Source: an uncultured Gammaproteobacteria bacterium
GTDB taxonomy: Bacteria; Pseudomonadota; Gammaproteobacteria; Pseudomonadales; Pseudohongiellaceae
Assembly (NCBI GenBank): GCA_903853385.1
Contig: CAINTJ010000030.1
Location: 1 to 64,000, forward strand
Direction: 5' to 3'
DNA: 64,000 bases
Shown here: positions 60,409-64,000 of the stretch, in pieces
Numbering within the stretch: the first letter of the stretch is position 1
Layout: each line of letters begins with the position of its first letter
Translations under genes and position numbers: made by a program
Notes under the pieces: generated by a model
What the model was told of the DNA's origin: nothing
What the model saw: the letters and a program-made list of their open reading frames with translations, nothing else
Databases searched by the model: none

Positions 60409-62931
60409 TCATGTCCCTCTTGGCTTGGCTCTGTGGGTTGCTTGCGCGCTCCTCGGATCATCCGGCCACGGATGGCGCGGGTAGCGTCCTTTCATTTCCT
60501 TTTTGACTTCAGGGTAAGTGCGTTGCCAGAAGCTGTGCAGGTCTTGTGTGATCTGCAGCGGTTTGCCGCCGGGTGACAACAAATGCAGTGTCAGCGCGAT
60601 CTTGTTGTTGGCGATGCGCGGGGTGGTGGCGAGGCCGAACAGCTCCTGCAGTTTTACCGCCAGCACTGGCGGGGCGCCAGCCTCGTAATGAATGCTGCGT
60701 TCCAGCCCGGATGGCACGGTGATGCGTTGCGGCGCATGGGTGTCGATCAATGTTCGCCTATGCCAGTCGCAGCCGGCTTTGAGGGCTTCGCCGAGTTCTT
60801 CGGTGCTTAATGCATCCAGGCGGGTTTTGCCAACAAACGCCGGCTTCAGCCACTGCTCACGCGTGGCCAGCAAGGTGGTGTCATCCACTGCCGGCAAATC
60901 CAGCTCGGGCAGCCATTGCTGCAAACATTGCACGCGCTGCCGCCATTGCTGCAGCGCTTCACTCCACGGCAGGCAGGCCAGCCCATAATTGGCGACAGCA
61001 TCGCACAAGGCTTGTGCGGCCAGGGCCGGATCAGGCCGGCCAGCCGGTTTTGAACTCAGCACAATCTGGTCAAAGCGGATTTCACGCCGGGCAATCAGCG
61101 AGCGGCTGGCGTCATCCCAGCGCACCAGGTCGGCTTCGACAAAGCGCTGCGGAAAATCTTCGCGCAGGCGGGTTTCGTCCACCGGTGCTGCCCGTAGAAT
61201 CAGGCTGTCTTTGCTGTCGAAGCGCAGTTCGCTGGCCACCAGCCAGGGCTCACCCAGCAGCGCACTGTCATCATTCAGCCTGGCCATGCGGCCGTTGCTG
61301 AGCTGGTAACGGTTACGCGCGCTGGCATGCTGGCGTGCGATACGGTCGGGATAGGCATGCACCAGCACATCGCCCAGCGCGCGGGCAGAAAAATCCGCAG
61401 GAGGTTTGGCATCCACGCGCACACGCCGGCGCCACTGCGTGGCGGTTTGTTCAATGGCGGCCACGGCGCCGCGCGCAACACCGGGACTGGCGGGATCGCG
61501 CGTGCGATGGTGGCGCTGGTCATTGAGTGCCTGCCAGCGACGCTGCCAGTCGTCACCGCGATAGCCAATCAGGGGGTCACGCGCATCCACCAGTGCGGCC
61601 AGGTCGCAGGCGATCGCAGTTTCGACCGGCGAGTGCGTGCACAGCAACATGGCAGCCAGCCGCGGATGCGTACCCAGCGTCAACATTTTCTGGCCGAGTG
61701 CGGTCAGATGTTTGCTGTCATCGAGCGCCCCCAGCGTTTGCAGCAAATCCTGCGCGGCGGCAAATGTGCCGGCGGGTGGGGCATCCACAAAGCGCAGCGC
61801 ACTGCTGCCCCACGCGGCCAGTTCCAGTGCGAGGCCGGCCAGATCGACATTGGAGATCTCGGCAGTGCGGGCCAGTTCCAGCCGCTGCGACTTCGGCCAC
61901 AGCCGGTAACTCCAGCCGGCCGCGACGCGGCCGGCGCGGCCGCTGCGCTGATCGGCGGAGGCTTGCGAAATTGACGTGGTTTCCAGCCGCGAAAAGCCGG
62001 AGTTGGCATCAAAGCGCGGCTCGCGTGCGAGACCGGAGTCCACCACCACGCGCACGCCTGGCAAGGTGACGGAGGATTCGGCCAGATTAGTGGCAAGTAT
62101 CAAACGGCGCTTGCCGTCGGGATCAGGCGCCAGCGCAGCGCTCTGCTGTTCAATCGGCATGTCGCCATAGAGCGGAATAATGCGGCACTGCGTGAACGGT
62201 TCACGCTCCAGCTGGCGTGCCACCTCGTTGATTTCGCGCTGGCCGGGTAGAAACACCAGCATATCGCCCTCATGCTTGTGCAGTGCGTCTTCCAGCGCGC
62301 GCCGCACATGCAGTGCCAGCATTTCCTCCCGCTGCGCCGGGAAGTAGTCGATCTGCACCGGATAGCTGCGGCCGGCACTGGTAATGCGCTGCGCATCCAG
62401 AAACGCTGTGAGCCGCTCGCCGTCCAGCGTGGCCGACATCACCACCAGCCGCAGGTCGTCGCGCAAACTGCCCTGCACATCCAGCGCCAGCGCCAGCCCG
62501 AGATCGCCGGCCAGATGCCGCTCATGGAATTCATCGAACAGGATCGCGCCCACGCCTTCCAGCAGCGGGTCGTCCTGGATCATGCGCGTCAGGATGCCTT
62601 CGGTCACCACTTCCACGCGTGTGCGTGCCGACACCTTGTTGTCGAAGCGGATGCGATAGCCCACGCTGTCGCCCACCTGTTCACCCAGCTGCTGCGCCAT
62701 AAACATCGCCGCCGCGCGCGCGGCCACGCGGCGCGGTTCCAGCATCAGGATCTTTTTGCCGGCGCACCACGGCTCATTGAGCAAGGCCAGCGGCACCTGC
62801 GTGGTTTTACCGGCGCCGGGCGGCGCTTCCAGCACCAGACGGGTGTGCGTAGCCAATGCCTGCCTGATGGCCGGTAGCACTACATGGATGGGGAAATCAT
62901 TGTTGTTCACGTAATTATTGATCCGTGGCAA
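60409..62931 (-). CDS. hrpB: ATP-dependent helicase HrpB
   Basis: DEAH-box superfamily 2 helicase of about 840 residues. N-terminal: PIHVVLPAIRQALATHTRLVLEAPPGAGKTTQVPLALL (Walker A), MLEPRRVAARAAAM, ILFDEFHERHLAGDLGLAL (DEFH box), VVMSATLDG, ILATNLAESSVTLPGVRVVVDSGLAR and QRSGRAGRVAAGWSYRL. HrpB-specific C-terminal sequence is present (TVPSGLERSIHYEAGAPPVLAVKLQELFGLATTPRIANNKIALTLHLLSPGGKPLQITQDL). TTG 62931 is the longest start; GTG 62910 is possible. Divergent from trxC; the cellular role of HrpB is unclear. Confidence 0.94.
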   Translation of the reverse strand: MPRINNYVNNNDFPIHVVLPAIRQALATHTRLVLEAPPGAGKTTQVPLALLNEPWCAGKKILMLEPRRVAARAAAMFMAQQLGEQVGDSVGYRIRFDNKVSARTRVEVVTEGILTRMIQDDPLLEGVGAILFDEFHERHLAGDLGLALALDVQGSLRDDLRLVVMSATLDGERLTAFLDAQRITSAGRSYPVQIDYFPAQREEMLALHVRRALEDALHKHEGDMLVFLPGQREINEVARQLEREPFTQCRIIPLYGDMPIEQQSAALAPDPDGKRRLILATNLAESSVTLPGVRVVVDSGLAREPRFDANSGFSRLETTSISQASADQRSGRAGRVAAGWSYRLWPKSQRLELARTAEISNVDLAGLALELAAWGSSALRFVDAPPAGTFAAAQDLLQTLGALDDSKHLTALGQKMLTLGTHPRLAAMLLCTHSPVETAIACDLAALVDARDPLIGYRGDDWQRRWQALNDQRHHRTRDPASPGVARGAVAAIEQTATQWRRRVRVDAKPPADFSARALGDVLVHAYPDRIARQHASARNRYQLSNGRMARLNDDSALLGEPWLVASELRFDSKDSLILRAAPVDETRLREDFPQRFVEADLVRWDDASRSLIARREIRFDQIVLSSKPAGRPDPALAAQALCDAVANYGLACLPWSEALQQWRQRVQCLQQWLPELDLPAVDDTTLLATREQWLKPAFVGKTRLDALSTEELGEALKAGCDWHRRTLIDTHAPQRITVPSGLERSIHYEAGAPPVLAVKLQELFGLATTPRIANNKIALTLHLLSPGGKPLQITQDLHSFWQRTYPEVKKEMKGRYPRHPWPDDPRSAQATHRAKPRGT

Positions 62932-63002
62932 TTGCCGTATGTCCGCATTACTACAAGATGGCGCTAAGATAGTCTGTGCCTGCCAAAGAACACGAGCTTG
63001 CT

Positions 63003-63437
63003 ATGTCCACCACCACTCTCACCTGCGCTTTCTGCACTACCACCAACCGCGTGCCCACCGACCGCCTGGGCGACCAACCCAAATGCGGCAAGTGCAAGCA
63101 GCAGATTTTGCAGGGTCAGCCGCTGGAACTGTCGTCTTTCAACGTGACGGCGGTCATTACCAACAATTCTGTGCCGGTGCTGGTCGATTGCTGGGCGCCC
63201 TGGTGCGGACCCTGCAAAAATTTTGCGCCAGTGTTTGCGGCAGCCGCGCAGCAGCTGGAGCCACGGCTGCGCTTTGCCAAGCTCAACACGGAAGCAGAAC
63301 CCAAGCTCGGCGGACTGTGGAACATTCAATCAATCCCCACGCTGATACTGTTTCGTGAGGGGCACGAAGTGGCGCGCATGTCAGGCGCGTTGCCACTGAA
63401 TCAATTGAAACAGTGGCTGTTGCAGCAAGGCGTGTGA
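63003..63437 (+). CDS. trxC: Thioredoxin 2
   Basis: Reduces disulfides in cytoplasmic proteins under oxidative stress. ATG 63003 gives 144 residues; a GTG at 62976 adds nine unlikely residues. The N-terminal zinc region is CAFCTTTNRVP and PKCGKCKQQIL (two CxxC), typical of TrxC. The thioredoxin fold follows: VLVDCWAPWCGPCKNFAPVFAAAAQQLEP (WCGPC), KLNTEAEPKLGGLWNIQSIPTLILFREG with cis-Pro. It is separated by one base from the convergent flavin reductase gene. Confidence 0.95.
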   Translation: MSTTTLTCAFCTTTNRVPTDRLGDQPKCGKCKQQILQGQPLELSSFNVTAVITNNSVPVLVDCWAPWCGPCKNFAPVFAAAAQQLEPRLRFAKLNTEAEPKLGGLWNIQSIPTLILFREGHEVARMSGALPLNQLKQWLLQQGV

Positions 63438-63438
63438 A

Positions 63439-64000
63439 TCAGGGCAGTGCCGGATAGTCGGTGTAACCAATCTCGCCGGCGGCATACAGTGTTGGAAAGT
63501 TGACCTCATTGAGCCCGGCGCCCACTGCAAAACGCTGCGGCAAATCCGGATTGGCGATGAAGAGTTTGCCATAGGCCACGGCATCGGCATCGCCTGCGGC
63601 CAGCACCGCATTGCCACTGGCCAGATCAAAACCTTCATTGGCCACATAGACGCCGCTGAACAGTTTTCGCAGCTGGGGGCCAATGCTGTCCGCGGCCTGT
63701 TTTTCACGTACCGCTATGAAGGCCAGCTTGCGCTTGCTCAATTCGCGGACGACATGGCTGAAGGTGCCAAGCCGGTCGGAATCGCCCAGATCGCCGGCAT
63801 CGCCGCGCGGCGCCAGATGCATGCCCACACGCTCGGCACCCCACACACTGATGACAGCATCGGTTACTTCCAGCATCAGGCGTGCCCGATTGGCGATGCT
63901 GCCGCCGTAATCATCGGTGCGCTGATTGGCTTTGTCCTGCAGGAACTGGTCGAGCAGATAGCCGTTGGCGCCGTGGATTTCCACGCCGTCAAAGCCGGCG
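63439..64000 (-). CDS. Old yellow enzyme family alkene reductase (partial)
   Basis: C-terminal ~187 residues of an FMN-dependent NADH:flavin oxidoreductase; the 5' end is beyond the right edge. The segment AGFDGVEIHGANGYLLDQFLQDKANQRTDDYGGSIANRARLMLEVTDAVISVWG is the family core. Then come RLGTFSHVVRELSKRKLAFIAVRE, DADAVAYGKLFIANPDLPQRFAVGAGLNEVNFPTLYAAGEIGYTDYPAL, typical of NemA/XenB-type enzymes that reduce activated alkenes, nitro compounds and other electrophiles. Placement beside trxC fits a redox or stress role. Confidence 0.9.
   Translation of the reverse strand, partial: AGFDGVEIHGANGYLLDQFLQDKANQRTDDYGGSIANRARLMLEVTDAVISVWGAERVGMHLAPRGDAGDLGDSDRLGTFSHVVRELSKRKLAFIAVREKQAADSIGPQLRKLFSGVYVANEGFDLASGNAVLAAGDADAVAYGKLFIANPDLPQRFAVGAGLNEVNFPTLYAAGEIGYTDYPALP

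Overview
The window looks like a chromosomal segment of a GC-rich gammaproteobacterium. The housekeeping genes are of gammaproteobacterial type: Rep helicase, ComM/YifB, UbiK, UbiX, a P-II protein, RsmE, the order rppH-ptsP-lgt-thyA-folA, RlmJ, Uup, mutM with a YfhL-type ferredoxin and coaD, HrpB and TrxC. I cannot name the genus; the rppH-ptsP-lgt-thyA-folA order also occurs in pseudomonads. I saw no tRNA, rRNA, CRISPR array or complete insertion sequence. All functional calls come from reading protein sequences without database searches.

Layout. 1-1049: a tyrosine integrase cut by the left edge, suggesting the end of an integrated element. 1296-4700: a SapC-like protein, an exported protein, a family 2 glycosyltransferase and an NAD-dependent epimerase. 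4827-8212: a compact dTDP-L-rhamnose operon (rfbA-C-D-B). 8254-10367: two translationally coupled exported proteins, the second a matrixin-type zinc protease. 10455-20303: cytochrome c, rep, a ParE-type toxin-antitoxin cassette bounded by 26-bp direct repeats, comM, a PAS-GAF-HD-GYP protein whose 5' end is split by an amber codon, ubiK, glnK, rsmE and a UbiH-family hydroxylase. 20396-28076: gcvH, rppH-ptsP, a copper-type P-ATPase and lgt-thyA-folA. 28139-33997: a flavin monooxygenase, a NERD-helicase, a small membrane protein, a cupin, and an exported hydrolase plus an exported SnoaL-like protein. 34134-40923: rlmJ, a MazG-like hydrolase and a TMEM175-like channel, then hipBA with an AT-rich upstream region, ubiX, uup, and a DUF3718 gene followed by a decayed second domain. 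41230-43470: an amidohydrolase, a zinc-ribbon membrane protein and a 35-residue membrane peptide behind a palindrome.

43474-56698 is the most unusual part. It appears to encode one envelope apparatus. A MotA/TolQ-like channel, a 33-residue peptide and an M48 lipoprotein protease are packed together on the minus strand. A divergent plus-strand operon encodes a membrane-anchored TPR protein, a membrane-anchored PEGA-repeat protein fused to an FGE-like domain without the usual cysteines, a small exported protein, an actin/Hsp70-like ATPase and two von Willebrand A (VWA) proteins. Each VWA protein carries a TolR/MotB-like N-terminal helix with an aspartate. Two lipoproteins follow on the other strand. 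I infer a proton-driven motor whose periplasmic arms carry VWA domains; I do not recognise it as a named system.

56948-64000 returns to ordinary genes: mutM, ferredoxin, coaD, a RidA-family protein, a sterol-desaturase-like protein, a small membrane protein, hrpB, trxC and a truncated old-yellow-enzyme reductase. Several places show gene decay: 17394, 40453-40638, 41161-41220 and 53843-54255.
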